This document shows positions 10,501-22,500 of a stretch of 64,000 nucleotides of DNA, piece by piece. The translations under genes and the position numbers were made by a program. The notes beneath the pieces were generated by a model that worked only from the letters and a program-made list of their open reading frames with translations, searched no databases and was not told the DNA's origin. Source of the stretch: Struthidea cinerea (taxonomy: Eukaryota > Chordata > Aves > Passeriformes > Corcoracidae); contig VZTI01002067.1 of NCBI GenBank assembly GCA_013397865.1, positions 74,679 through 138,678 on the forward strand. Direction: 5' to 3'. Every line of letters starts with the position of its first letter. Position 1 is the first letter of the stretch.

Positions 10501-13500
10501 TGGACCCCTAAATTTATTGACTTAGCAGTTCATTCCCAAGTCCTAACTTTATAATCAATTTTATTTTTCATTAGGCAGCTTTGGAAAAATAAATCCGATT
10601 CTAAGTTTTATTGATCTCTACTCGAACACTTTGCAACCCAGCACGTCAGTTTTTACATATTTATCCTCTCTGCCCCATGGTCCTCCACGGACCCCCTATG
10701 AGATAATGAGCTTGTTGTAAAACATGACTGGGAAGAGCCCTGTGCAATAGGGTGAGCTGCTTGCCCAGCCTCCAGGTTTTCCTTTTTCCGGGGGAATTCT
10801 TCCTGATTCCTGTAACATCGATGACATGCTGGTTCTCAGGACAAGCTGGGACAGCATTTGGCCAAGCCCCCATGGCCAGGGAAAGCCCACACACCATCCT
10901 GGCCTCACTCACCTTCCAGGTGACCTGGATGCTCTGGGACGTGATTGGCTGCAAGGTGACATCCATCGGAGGGCCATCGGGAGCTGCGGAGAGACAAACA
11001 CGAAAAAGCACATTGAGAAGGTTCAGGAGCTCCTCACCAGGAAACCTCTGGCTTTGGGAGAGCTGGACCTCTGCCAGCTTCCCCCCAGGCTGCAGCCCCC
11101 GTGTTCCCCCTGGCCACCATCCCCAGGAGCCCAGAGCGGCACCTGCTTCCTCGGTGCTGATGGTGAGCTCCTTGCTGGGCTCGCTGCGGCCGATCTTGTT
11201 GAAGGAGTACATGCGGATGCTGTACACGGAGGCGGGGTGCAGGTCCACGATGTTCGCCTGGTTGATGGTTGGGGAGATGTTGCGTGTAGACTGCTTGAAA
11301 TCCCAGGAATCTGGAAGAGCAGCGGAGTGAGGCAGGAGGGTCAGCACCTGAATCCCGTCCAGGGTCCGCAGTGCCGAGGGGGCCGTGCTCAGGCAGGTGA
11401 GGTCCCCAAGCACCTGCAGCTTTTCTGCCCCTGGAGAGGTGCTGCTTCCCTCTTTCGCTCTTGTGCATCGGGGTTCCACTCTTTGCAAATATTGTCTCTT
11501 TTAATATTCCCTTTCAAATGCTCCCATCCAACAGAAATTACCATATTTCATTAATGCCGCTCTTTCCTTTCTTCATCAAAGGAACTGGGATGCAGAATAT
11601 TCCCTTGGAGGCAGCAGTGGGGCAGTCCCACACCTGCCTGTGCAGGCCAGCCCCCAGCCCCACAGTGGCATGGGGAGAGGACATCACTGTCACCTACCTG
11701 ACTTGTTCTTGTACTCGATGTCGAAGCCGGTGATGATACTGTTGCCGTCGAACCGCTGCGTCCATCGCAAATTCATACTCCGGGCTTTCACCTCACGGAT
11801 CTCCAGCTCCGGCGGGTCAGGGGGCTCTTGGGGACACGCAGGCAGATTAGGGACACAGGCAGGGAAGCCCCATGGGAGCAGGGGGACCCTCTCAGCAAGG
11901 CTTTGCACCGCAGGGCTCACGCACGGGGGACGGAGTACCTTGGACAGTGAGCTGGATCAAGCCTCTGTCCTCGCCGTAGGAGTTGATGGCGTGACAGGAG
12001 AAGAAGACGGAGTCCCCGCGGTCGGCTGGTTTCAGCTGCCAACGTTCCAGGGAGAGGAGCCAATTCAGACTGAGTTCCCCCAGCACTGTCCCCTGCCTTC
12101 CCTTGCCATCACTGCCTGCTGCCACCACAGTGCCACTCACTGCAGCTGCAATCCCTCCCACGGCATTCCTAACTCCCCACCCTGCTGGGCTCAGCTTTGC
12201 CACCCAGGGAGCCCAGCGCAGTGCCAGGCTTTGTGGGACCCACTGGGGACCACCCACACCCTCCCCACACCTCCCTTTCTTCCCTCCAACACCCAGCGAG
12301 ACCCCCGGCAGCCCAGGCAGGTGCAGAACCCCCAGCCCTCACCTTGAGGGTGGAGATGACCTCGTCGCCGTTGTCCTTGGTGGTGATGGCGTAGCGCATG
12401 TTGCGGTCGGGGTCGATGACGGTGTCCCCCTTCTCCCAGCGGATGATGATGGGCCGCTCGCCCCGCGCCGTGCAGTTCAGCTCCTTGGTCTGGCCCTTGA
12501 TGGCGATGGTGGTGTTGGGGTGGGAGGTGATCATGGCCGGGACTGCGGGGAGGACGAGTGTCACCTGCGTGCCCGGGGGACGGGCGAGTGCCACCTGTGG
12601 CTGCCCGGCCCCGCAGAGCCCACGGACCCACCGAGGACACGGCGCACGCGGCTCTCACCGAGAGGCCCCGCAGCCCGAAGCGGAACCGTCTCGCTGCATT
12701 ATACAGCTCAGGATCATAAAATAATGAAGCAGATAAATTTTATAATGCATAGCATTACACTGGGGTAGACAATAAAACGTGAAAGACAAATAACCAAGTG
12801 CACACTATAATGAAGAGAAAGCCTCCAGTCTGAGACGTGCGGGTATGAATTATTGACTAAGGTTTTACACTCCCGAGGATGAGAGGAAGAATGTTTTCCA
12901 TCACGGATTTGCATAATTCACTCGTATAAACCTGGGCAGAATACAGAGTGCGATTTCCCATCAGCAAGGCCGCCTTTGCATTGCAGATGCCAGAGATGAT
13001 TTTTTTTTTTTTTTTAATAGCCACCCCAATATGCAAACGGTGCCAGTGGGGACACCCTGTGCTGCGGTCACCACCCAGCTGGGGTGCAGAACCCAGAGGT
13101 GCTCGAGCAGTGGGTGCAGCACAGATGGGGATGGCTGATCCATGCTGTGAGGATGCTGTACTGATCCCTGGCCTGGCTCTTCCCTGCTCCAAGAGCCAAG
13201 CCCTTTGTGCCAGCCCAGTGCCATGCAGTGGGCTGGCTGTGGCAGGCACCACACAGGAGGAACGGGCTGGGGGACCGAGGGCAGGCTGGGTAAGCAGAAA
13301 AAAATGTAATGCATAAACAAACAGCAGTGCTGAGTCCTGCAGTAATGTATGATAATGACAATCCGCAAAGGCAACACACACTGTTCTAATGGGACACAGG
13401 AGGCTCTAATGAGCTACGACTCCTCGGCTTTCTGTGGCAATGTAATTCAATTAACAGCCGAGAAAACCTTTCCTCCGGAGTTGCCGGAGTTTGCGGGGTG

Positions 13501-16500
13501 CAGGACAGTGCGGTGCCCAGCCTGGTGCCCAGTGTGACAATCCTGCCCCAAGGGGAGCAGGGCCACCCCCGCGGTGGCAGGGGATGGCAAAGAGCAGGGG
13601 TGTTGTGGCCTGGGGCACCAAGGGCTACAAGAAACAGCCCACGACTTCTCCTAACTCTGCCCTGTCCCATCCCCAGCTGCCTGCCTGTGCTCTGACACCT
13701 CTGCCTGCCTGCAGCCCCAGGTCAGGGATACACTGGCACGGAGGCAGGCCTGGGAAGGACTGTCCCAGCATCCCCTGTCCCCTCGGGGTGAGGACAGAGC
13801 ACAGGGACAGCCAGGGGCTCTTGCACCTGCCCCAAAGCAGGGCTGACTGCACAGCACAGCTGGATCAGGGGCTCAGCACCCAGTCCTGGCACTTTGGCAG
13901 CCCTTGCCAGGCTCCTGCCATGGAAAACCATCGAGGGGCCACCCTGCTATTTGGCAAACAGGGGCACCGGGGATGTGCTCCCTGCACTCAGCCCTCATTC
14001 AGCCCAGGCAGAGGGTGTGTGGCCGTGGGCCGAAGGGGCAGGACAGCCCCTCAGGGCTGCAGCAGCCTCGGCTACACCAGCCCTTCCCAGCGAGCAGAGG
14101 CCCCGCGAGAGGAGCTCCGTTTCAGGCTCTGCTTCGCCGAAATGCACTTATTGATGTTTGATTAAAAGCAGCTCCTTGGATGTAAACATATCAACTTCTC
14201 TCAATTGCCAGGGTCCCAAGGGAGCTGCACGTAGTCCAGAGCAGGAAAAGAGCACAACAAGCCCCAAGAAAACCCCAAGCAGCTGTGAGGATAGCACAGA
14301 TTGGGGCACTGGTGCCCAACACCTGCTCTGGAGCAGCTCTGCAGCTTACAGAGGGATCACATTGCTTGGGACTGGCTGCAGGCACCTCCAGGGGCGGCTG
14401 GGGGCTGCTCCTGACCAGTCTGTGACCCCTTCCTGGGTGCAGGGGCACCAATGATGTGGCATCAGCCACAACTCACACGGCACTCTGGGCAGACGGGCTT
14501 CCTTCGAGGAGAGCTCACCTCCAGTGCCTTCTGTGCCCTCCATTCTGTGCCCACCAGGGCCCATCCAGCCTCTCCCTGTGCCCACGGCCTTGTTAACAAG
14601 GCCACAACCAGAGGCTGGTCCCGCTGGCTGGGCAGAGATAAGCCTGGGAACAAAGGAAGCCGACAGCCACCAGCACGCTCCGCTGTCCCACACCCGGCTG
14701 GGGCACGAGCCACTTCGCAGAGCGCTGGTGACAACTGAATGAGAGCAGTGACAAGGGTGACAAGGGCTGTGCCTGCCTCCCTCGCCCCCCTCTTTCTTGT
14801 TTGGAGCTGGCTCTGTGATGTTAATTTGATTGCACCCGTCTCAGCTTCCTTTCTACACTGATTAGCTGAGTTTCACCTGAAGCATGAGATTAATTCAAAT
14901 TGCATGGAAGCAATCAGTTATGCTCGTGCCGTGTGGCAGCGAACTTCCAAACAGGGCTGTGCCACGACCACAGACAGAGACCCCTCTCCCTGCCCCCCGG
15001 CTGGACCCCTGGCATCGAGGTGCTGGCACAGAGCAGGCAGAAGAGCCCCCTCCCCTGTGCCCAGGACGCTGCCGCCCCGGCACAGCCGGCAGGACCCCCG
15101 AGGACGTGACCGTCGCCATCCCACGCGCTCTCGACACCCGGGCAGGTGTGCAGCCATGTGCTAAATGCATTTATCACGCGCTGCTGGGCCCCTCACCTGC
15201 GCCCAGCCCAGCCTCGTCCCCTCGGGCACACGCTCGGATACTCCAGCACTCCCCACCTTCCGCTCTGCACTGCGCCCGGCTGGATGCCGGCGAGTTCCTC
15301 CCCATGGTGTGGGAGCCCAGGGGACACCGCACCCAGGGACAGGAAAGCCTCCGCCGCACGGGTGACATTCGCCAAACCAATCTGGTGGCTCTCCTCGCCC
15401 ACCCCCTGACCAAAGCAGCATCCAGCTCCTCCTGGCTCTGCCAAGTCCACGGAACTCGGCCAGGACAGCACACACTGTCCAGTGTGTTACCTGGCTGTCC
15501 CAGCTCTCCCCAGAGCCCCTTGCTGCTATCAGGGCAGGGGGTGTGTGACACCAGCTGGCTGTGGCACTCCCCTCTCCCCTGCTGACGGCCAGCACACTTT
15601 GTTTGGGCTCTGATTAACTCTCATTTAACTCAGTCCGCTGTGGCCTGACTTTCAGGGAAAGCCAGGGCTGATCTCCCTTTAATTGGGCTGACATTTCACT
15701 AAACAAACAAAAACCCCAAAATGAAACAAAACAAAGAGCCCATCTAATGCTTAATTGGCTGTGGCGCTTCGTCTACCTATTCATCCAAACCCTTTCAAAG
15801 GCGGCGAGGGCTCCGGGAGATGCAAAAGCACTCGCATAATAAGGTTATGTGCTATTCAAGTCAGCAAGCAACCTGTCCTGGGATGCAATTACAGGAGATA
15901 GCAGGGACACGGCACCAGTTCGGGCTCCCAGACTTCGCATGCTCACTCGGGATTAATCGCCTCGACTTTGTACCTGCACCTCATTGAAGTGCCTTGTTTG
16001 AAGTCGCTGGGTTTGATTCATCAGTCGGAGGGATAAATTAACCAGCTGACAGGGAGGGGAACGGGAACCTGCACAGGCAGAGGCTGGGTGGGGAGGGGAG
16101 AAGCCCCCGAGAGAAACAGCTGCCGGTGTCAGGAGAGAAAGCATCGGGCTGGGGAGGGGAGGCCAGGGCATGGTGGTGGCCAGAGAGGGCTGCACATCCC
16201 CTCTGCCCACGGCATCCCGGGTGGACAGCCAGGGGGTGGTGGCTCCCACGGCTTCACCTGCAGCGTCCATCCCCTCTGGCACAGTATGCTCGCTGCCTCA
16301 TTCCCAGCATGATCAGGGCAAAGTTTAGTCCTTCTGGGCCCAGTCCCAACCCCAGCCCCTTCTGGAGACACCAGGAGTGAGGGTGATGGGGCTGGATCCC
16401 CTCCACCACCTCCTTTTGGAGGTTTGAATGCTCCTGGCAGCAACGAGCCCAATAAATAACACGAAGCTGGCAATTATACATTCTGCTGATAGCAACGGGA

Positions 16501-19500
16501 GAGCAATCCAATAACACACACAGTTCAAACACGGTGTCTAACAACACTTCCCAGCCCATCCCTGTCAAAGCAGCCCAGCTATTTCCTTTCCTCCTGGATG
16601 ATGTAGATTGATTGCTTGGTTTTATTAAAGACAAAGTGTGTTTAATAGCAAAAGGGAAGCGGGTCCCTGGAGGGGAGGAATCAATGCCCTCCCGTGCCCT
16701 GCATCGATCGCGGGGATGCGCGGAGCCGAGGCCGGAGCGCGGCTGGTGCGGTTGGAACCCTCAGAGCAGAGGGGGAGGCTGCACCGGCCCAGGCTCTGCT
16801 GGTGACCCCACATCCCACAGCCACAGCCACCCTCACCGTGCCCACCTCTGCTGCCCCGGTCACTGCTGTGGCCGTGCCAGGAGCAGCTCCCTGTCCCCGT
16901 GGCGATGCCCCGCGGCGCAGCCCCAGGTACTTACTCTTGACGGTGAGGAACATGGACTTGCTGATGTCCGTGCCCACGCCGTTGCTGGCCTGGCAGAGGT
17001 AGTAGCCGATGTCCTCCTCCAGCACGTGGCGGATGAGCAGGGAGCTGTTGGGCAGGATCTGGATGCGGCCCGTCAGGGGGATGGGGTGGTACTGCTGGGG
17101 GTTGCCACTTCCTAGGTGGGGACACAGAGACACAGAGTTCAGCTGAGGCAGAGGAGCGCTCACGGGGCTTGGAGCTGGGGTGGCTGTGCCCAAGGGACTC
17201 TCCGCAGCCCCTGGTGACACCCCCACACGCTGCTGTGACCCATCCCTACCTTTAGCGTGTTTCCACATGACTTTTGGAGGCGGGTACCCGTCAACGGAGC
17301 AGTTCAGCACCCCAGCTTTTCCATAAATGCCATCTTGGTTGTTGGGTTGGACCACAAAACGAGGAGGCACTGAGGAGTTTGGGAGAAAGGACGGTCACTG
17401 TAGGAAAATCCCCATCAGATCCCGACAAGTCCCCAGTGCCTGCGGGCACGGGGGTGCCGCGGCTTGGCCTTGCTCCTCACCCTCCCGACTTCCCTCTGCT
17501 CCCCGCTGTGCTGCCCTCCCTCGCTGCCCACCCTCCCTCTCCCGCTGGACCGGGTGGGATGCAGGTGGCCGGGTCACCCCCCAGGCTCACCCCGCACGAT
17601 GAGCTGCCGCTCCCGGCTGACGGTGGCTGCGTCGTTGCTGGCGATGCAGGTGTAGTTCCCGTTGTGCTTGAGGGAGACACTGGAGATCTGCAGGGAGCTC
17701 ATGAACTCCTTGCTCTCGATGGTGACCCCAGAGCCGGAGAGGATGACATGCCCGTCCTTCCTCCAGGTGATGTGGATGGGCATGTCCCCGGAGGAGACCA
17801 CGCAGGGGATGTAGAGGAGCTGTCCGATGGAGGCAGGCGGGAACTCAAAGGGCTGGATCAGTGGAGGGACTGTCGAGGGGAGAGGCAGAGAATGCTGGAG
17901 AGCCCATCCCAGGAAAGCCCTCCTGTAACGGGGATGGGCTGCAGTGGGGCTTGGGGAAGATGCTGGCCCAGGAGGAGAAGCAGCCCAGAAACTAAGAGAG
18001 GATTTTGATTCCACCTGGAACAAGGCCAGGGGACAGCAGGAGGTACCATCAAGCAGAGAACAGCAGGAAGACTTCTCCCAGCTGGTAGGGCCACCCTGCT
18101 GAGAGTGGGACGGAGAAACGCTGACCCTGCACTGGGGAAAACTGGCCACCCCCGGCACGTGCCACCCGAAATTCCACCTCAGCATTTATCCGCTTCCAGA
18201 AAAGCCATTATTAGATGGATGCTTTTCTTAAAGGTGCTGGATTCAGAACCAGCCATTATCTTTCTGATAACTTAATTAGGCAACCGCAGCATCTCTGGCA
18301 ATGTGGGAGGGGGAAGAAAGCGGAGAGAGGGAGACAATTAGCTTAACAAGGCTCAGCACCTGGTAGATGAGATCCTCGTTCTGCAGTCTCCATAATTAAA
18401 TTAGCAGGCTGCCAATTGTCCCTTCGGCAGTGGGGAGCTGCCCTCTCACGCAGGCACGGGGGCAGCTCTCTGTGCCCCCACGCACTTCCCTGGGCTCCCA
18501 CCTCCACCCCGTGCCCATCCCATCCCTCAGCTCTTGGCACTGCTCCCTGGTCCAGCACACAGGCGAGCAGGGGCCGTCACTGTCCCCGAGGTGGGAGCCA
18601 CTGCCACCAGGCAGGCAGGGTACAGGCAGGGTACAGGCAGGGCTGGCCTGTCCCTCTGCTGGCTGCAGCAACGTGGCTCGAGCTGCCAGAGCCATGGAGC
18701 CATTGCTGCCTGTTTTCCATAATTAATGAATAATTAATTGGGAATGCACTGCAGTCTATTGCAGAGCGGGGATGGGCTTGTGGATCCGCGCCTCTCCAAA
18801 CACGCCCCTCCGGCCGACAGAGGAGCTCTCCCTGCTCCAGCTTCCCACAGAGCTCACAACTCCCCTTTCCTTCCCAGATCGCTTCTGCTGCGATTCTCCT
18901 TTCTCCAGAGCTTCCAGGCTCTCATGAACAGGGCTGGGGGCTGCCTGCACATCCCTGTTCTTGGGGGAGCAGTGCCAGAGGGAATTGTAAAGCTTTTACT
19001 GCTGCGTGATCAGAAGGACCTGCATAACTCACTGGTGGCATTTCATGTGGTCACCAGGCACTTGGGGCCGTAAAAGCTTTATGGTGCTCCACGGCACCCC
19101 GCGCTCCTTGTGCCACACAGCTATGTTTATTCACTCTCTGACTCTCTTCTAGGGCCTTTGCTATTCTTTTCCACAGGCCTTTTATCCAAGGGCTGGAGGA
19201 AATGAGGAATTCAGCCAGCGGGGCTGGGTGTAAATCTCCAGCAGCAGAATGAAGACATCTGGCCTGTGCTGCACCATGCTCCCGCCCGCTCGCCTTCCTC
19301 AGCCCGTCACTGGCCACAAATCGAGGCAGTAAATCCACATTGGGAAGGGTTCAGTAGCAGTGGCTTCCCAGGATATGCAGATCCTCAGCTGAACTTCAGC
19401 ATCCTGCACCCCTCCAGCGAATCCCACTATTTAACTGCTCACAAACATCCCAAGACAAGACCGGCATCTCTGGCCTCTTTCCAAGCCCTGGCACTCCACA

Positions 19501-22500
19501 TGGACAGGGATTTCTGTGAGGTGAGGAAAGCAGGGCTGGCCAAGCCGTGCAGACCCCAGGGGCAAGAAGACCTCTCTGCACTGCCCTTAGACAGGTTATC
19601 CAGAGCCTCCTCTCCCCTTTGGGAGCCTTGGAGAAGAGCATTAGCTAATCAAGTGGTAGCATCTCTAATCAGCCTGATGCGCTCTCTCGCTAACCTGATT
19701 CCTAATAAGAAAATGGTGGCTGGGAGGGGAGGGAGGGGGATCAGAGTAAATCCAGTGCACGAATCCCCCGCTGGCTGAGAGGCAGGATGACAATTGGCCG
19801 GCTCCGTCCCCAGCGCCGCTGTGTTTGTCTGAATGATTTACTGCAAACACCAAGCTGGCGACGGGCGGAGGCGACCCCACAACTCCTGAGGATGGGAGAT
19901 CCGGGAGCACCGCGCGCTCCCAGCGCAATCTCAGCCAGTCACTGGGAGGGAATGCATCCGGCTCAATTCATTAGGACTGATAGCTCCCTCAATGGGGCTG
20001 AATAATTGATGGCCTGGAGAAGCTTTTAAGATGTTCTGTGCGCTCAGAAGACCGAGAGTATTATTTTTTTAAAAGCTAGCACACACAGAAAAACATCGGT
20101 GAAGGTGATCCAAGCAAAGGTTAGATGTTTTAATACGTTATGTTTACACCATAAATCCTTGCTCCGTCACTTGTAAGGGGAAATGGATATGGCGTGGCTC
20201 GGGGCAGCTGCTGGCGGCAGGCAGGACCAGGTAGCCAAGCCAGCTCCCGAGGGCCGAGCTGAGCTCCCACGCCTGGTGACTACAGAGCACAGCCACCACC
20301 TGGCCACGCAGCTCCCCACGCAGCGCTCCTCTGCCTCCATCCCACTGCAAGGAGATCCCAAACACAAACTGCACGAGCCCTCCCTCCCATCCAGGGGCAG
20401 CGTCCCCGCCCTCTCACCTTTGACGGTGACGTGGACGCTCTGGCTGATGGAGAGCTGGGGCTGGATCAGGACGCTGCACAGGTACTCTCCTTCATCCATG
20501 CCTTTCTGGACGTCCATCAGCTTCAGGGTCCCGTTCTCAAAGACCACTTGGCGGTGGTTATCGGGCAGCAGCAGAGAGTCCTTGTACCACTTGATGGAGT
20601 AATAGGGGTACCCGATGACCCTGCAGTTGATGAAAGTGTCCCTACCCGCGACCGCTGTTATGTTCTTCATGGCGCGGATGCTCGGGGGACCTACATATTC
20701 AGGAGGAAGGGAGAGGCAGGCTAGGTTAATTCCGAAGGGCCGTTTGCTTGCATGCAGATCTGCTGCTATTCCAGAGCGAGCTTCACAGGCAGAGGAGCGA
20801 CCAGGACAGCCGGGAGCCAGCCTGGCTTGGGTGAGGAGGCGGCACGGGCTCCTCTCAGCGTGCGTGGGGACAGCCGCTCCTCAGCTGGACCTCCAGCTAC
20901 AGCTCCTCGCCCTCACCTGCCAGCAGGGCTGTTCTGCTGGGTCACAGCCCCACTTCAAACAGCAAATCCCACCCCAGTGCTGGGGAGGCTGAGCCCACAC
21001 ACACCGCTGCTGCCCATTGGGGAAGGTTGGATGGTGTCCGTGTTTCTGCACTGGGCACTGTGGCTACCCAGGATGCCTCCACCCGGCTCCTCTGGCAGCA
21101 CCAGAGATATGGGAGAGATGGGGAGAGCTCTGCCACCATCACAGCCTCTCCCTGCCTCTCCCAGGAGGAAGCTGCCTGCATTGTGCCAAACATCCTTGGC
21201 AAGAGCTGCTATGGGAACCTGACTTCCCCTGGCAAACACACTTCACCTCCTTAAGCCCCACCTTTCTGCACCCCCCACTGCCAACCTGGGCGCCACTGAA
21301 AAGCCAGACAGCCACCAGTTTCTGTCTGGCTTTGGAGCTGCCTAAGGACTGGGAGAATGCTGCAGGTGAGCCTTTAAACGAGAGGTTTCATGCATCAATA
21401 ATTACATTGTTCTCCCAGCCACTGCATAAAATAGCAAAGTAATCTAAAGATTAACCCTGTCTTGACTCCTCGTCCTGAGGGCGTAGCAGGATAACAGCTT
21501 AACAGACACTCAGGATCAGCTGATGGACGGTGTTTCTCATTCTAGGACACGTTAAGAGAAGGAGCAGGAAGAAAGGAATTAGCATCTCGCTCTGTAACCA
21601 CGTCTGGGGCCTGTCTGAGGGACATGCTCCGTGCCACTGAAAAAGAAACCCGAATCTTATCTAGTGACAGCCCATCAAGAGCTGAGAGAGGGGAAAAAGG
21701 GAGACAAGGGAACATCCTCATTGCAAACGCTGCTCTGGCTTCTCCTGGCTGAGGGATGAACTTCCTCCAAATTCAGCAGTAAACGGCAGCAAAATTCCGA
21801 CTCTCCTGGGATCCCAGCCAAAAAGCCACTAGATCCATTTCAAACCTGAGACACAGACAAACACAGCCCTTCAACCCTCATCCTCAGCAGACAAATAAAT
21901 GCTCCCTTATCTTGTCTTGCTCCCACCTGTAAGCCTGGGAGCTTTAATTGGGGATTATTAATGGGCAGGGGCTTACACCATACCCCGTGCCTGAGAGCGC
22001 TCCCCGGAACACACCGAGCAGCGCGCTGCAGCCGCAATAACACGGTGATTAACGCGGCCATGGCTTTTAGCAGACAAAGAAAATACAGACATGACAAATC
22101 AAAGCTCATTTTCCACGATTTCACGTGCTGCCTCATCATCGTTTGTCACGGAGATCCCGGTGCCGCCGGGCGAGCTGGCTGCCAAGGAGTGGGGCTCCTG
22201 TAGGGAACGGGGGTGGCGGGGAGAGCACGGGGGACCTGGGACACCTCTGGGCCTGCCACCTCCTTCTCCGTGCGTGGGGTCCCTCGGGAGGTGCCTGCCC
22301 ACCCTGTGCAGACCCCAAGGCAAGGCTCGGCAGGGTGAGAGTGGACTCCAATGTGGACAGCGCTGCCCTTTGACTCCTACAAAGCCAAGCCCCAGTTCTC
22401 CAAGCCTCTGGAATTGCTTTCCACTTCGTTAAACTCCCTGCATTAAGCATCAGAGAGGCTCAACCCTGCAAGTGTGTGAGGAGCAGGGCAGGACTCAGGG

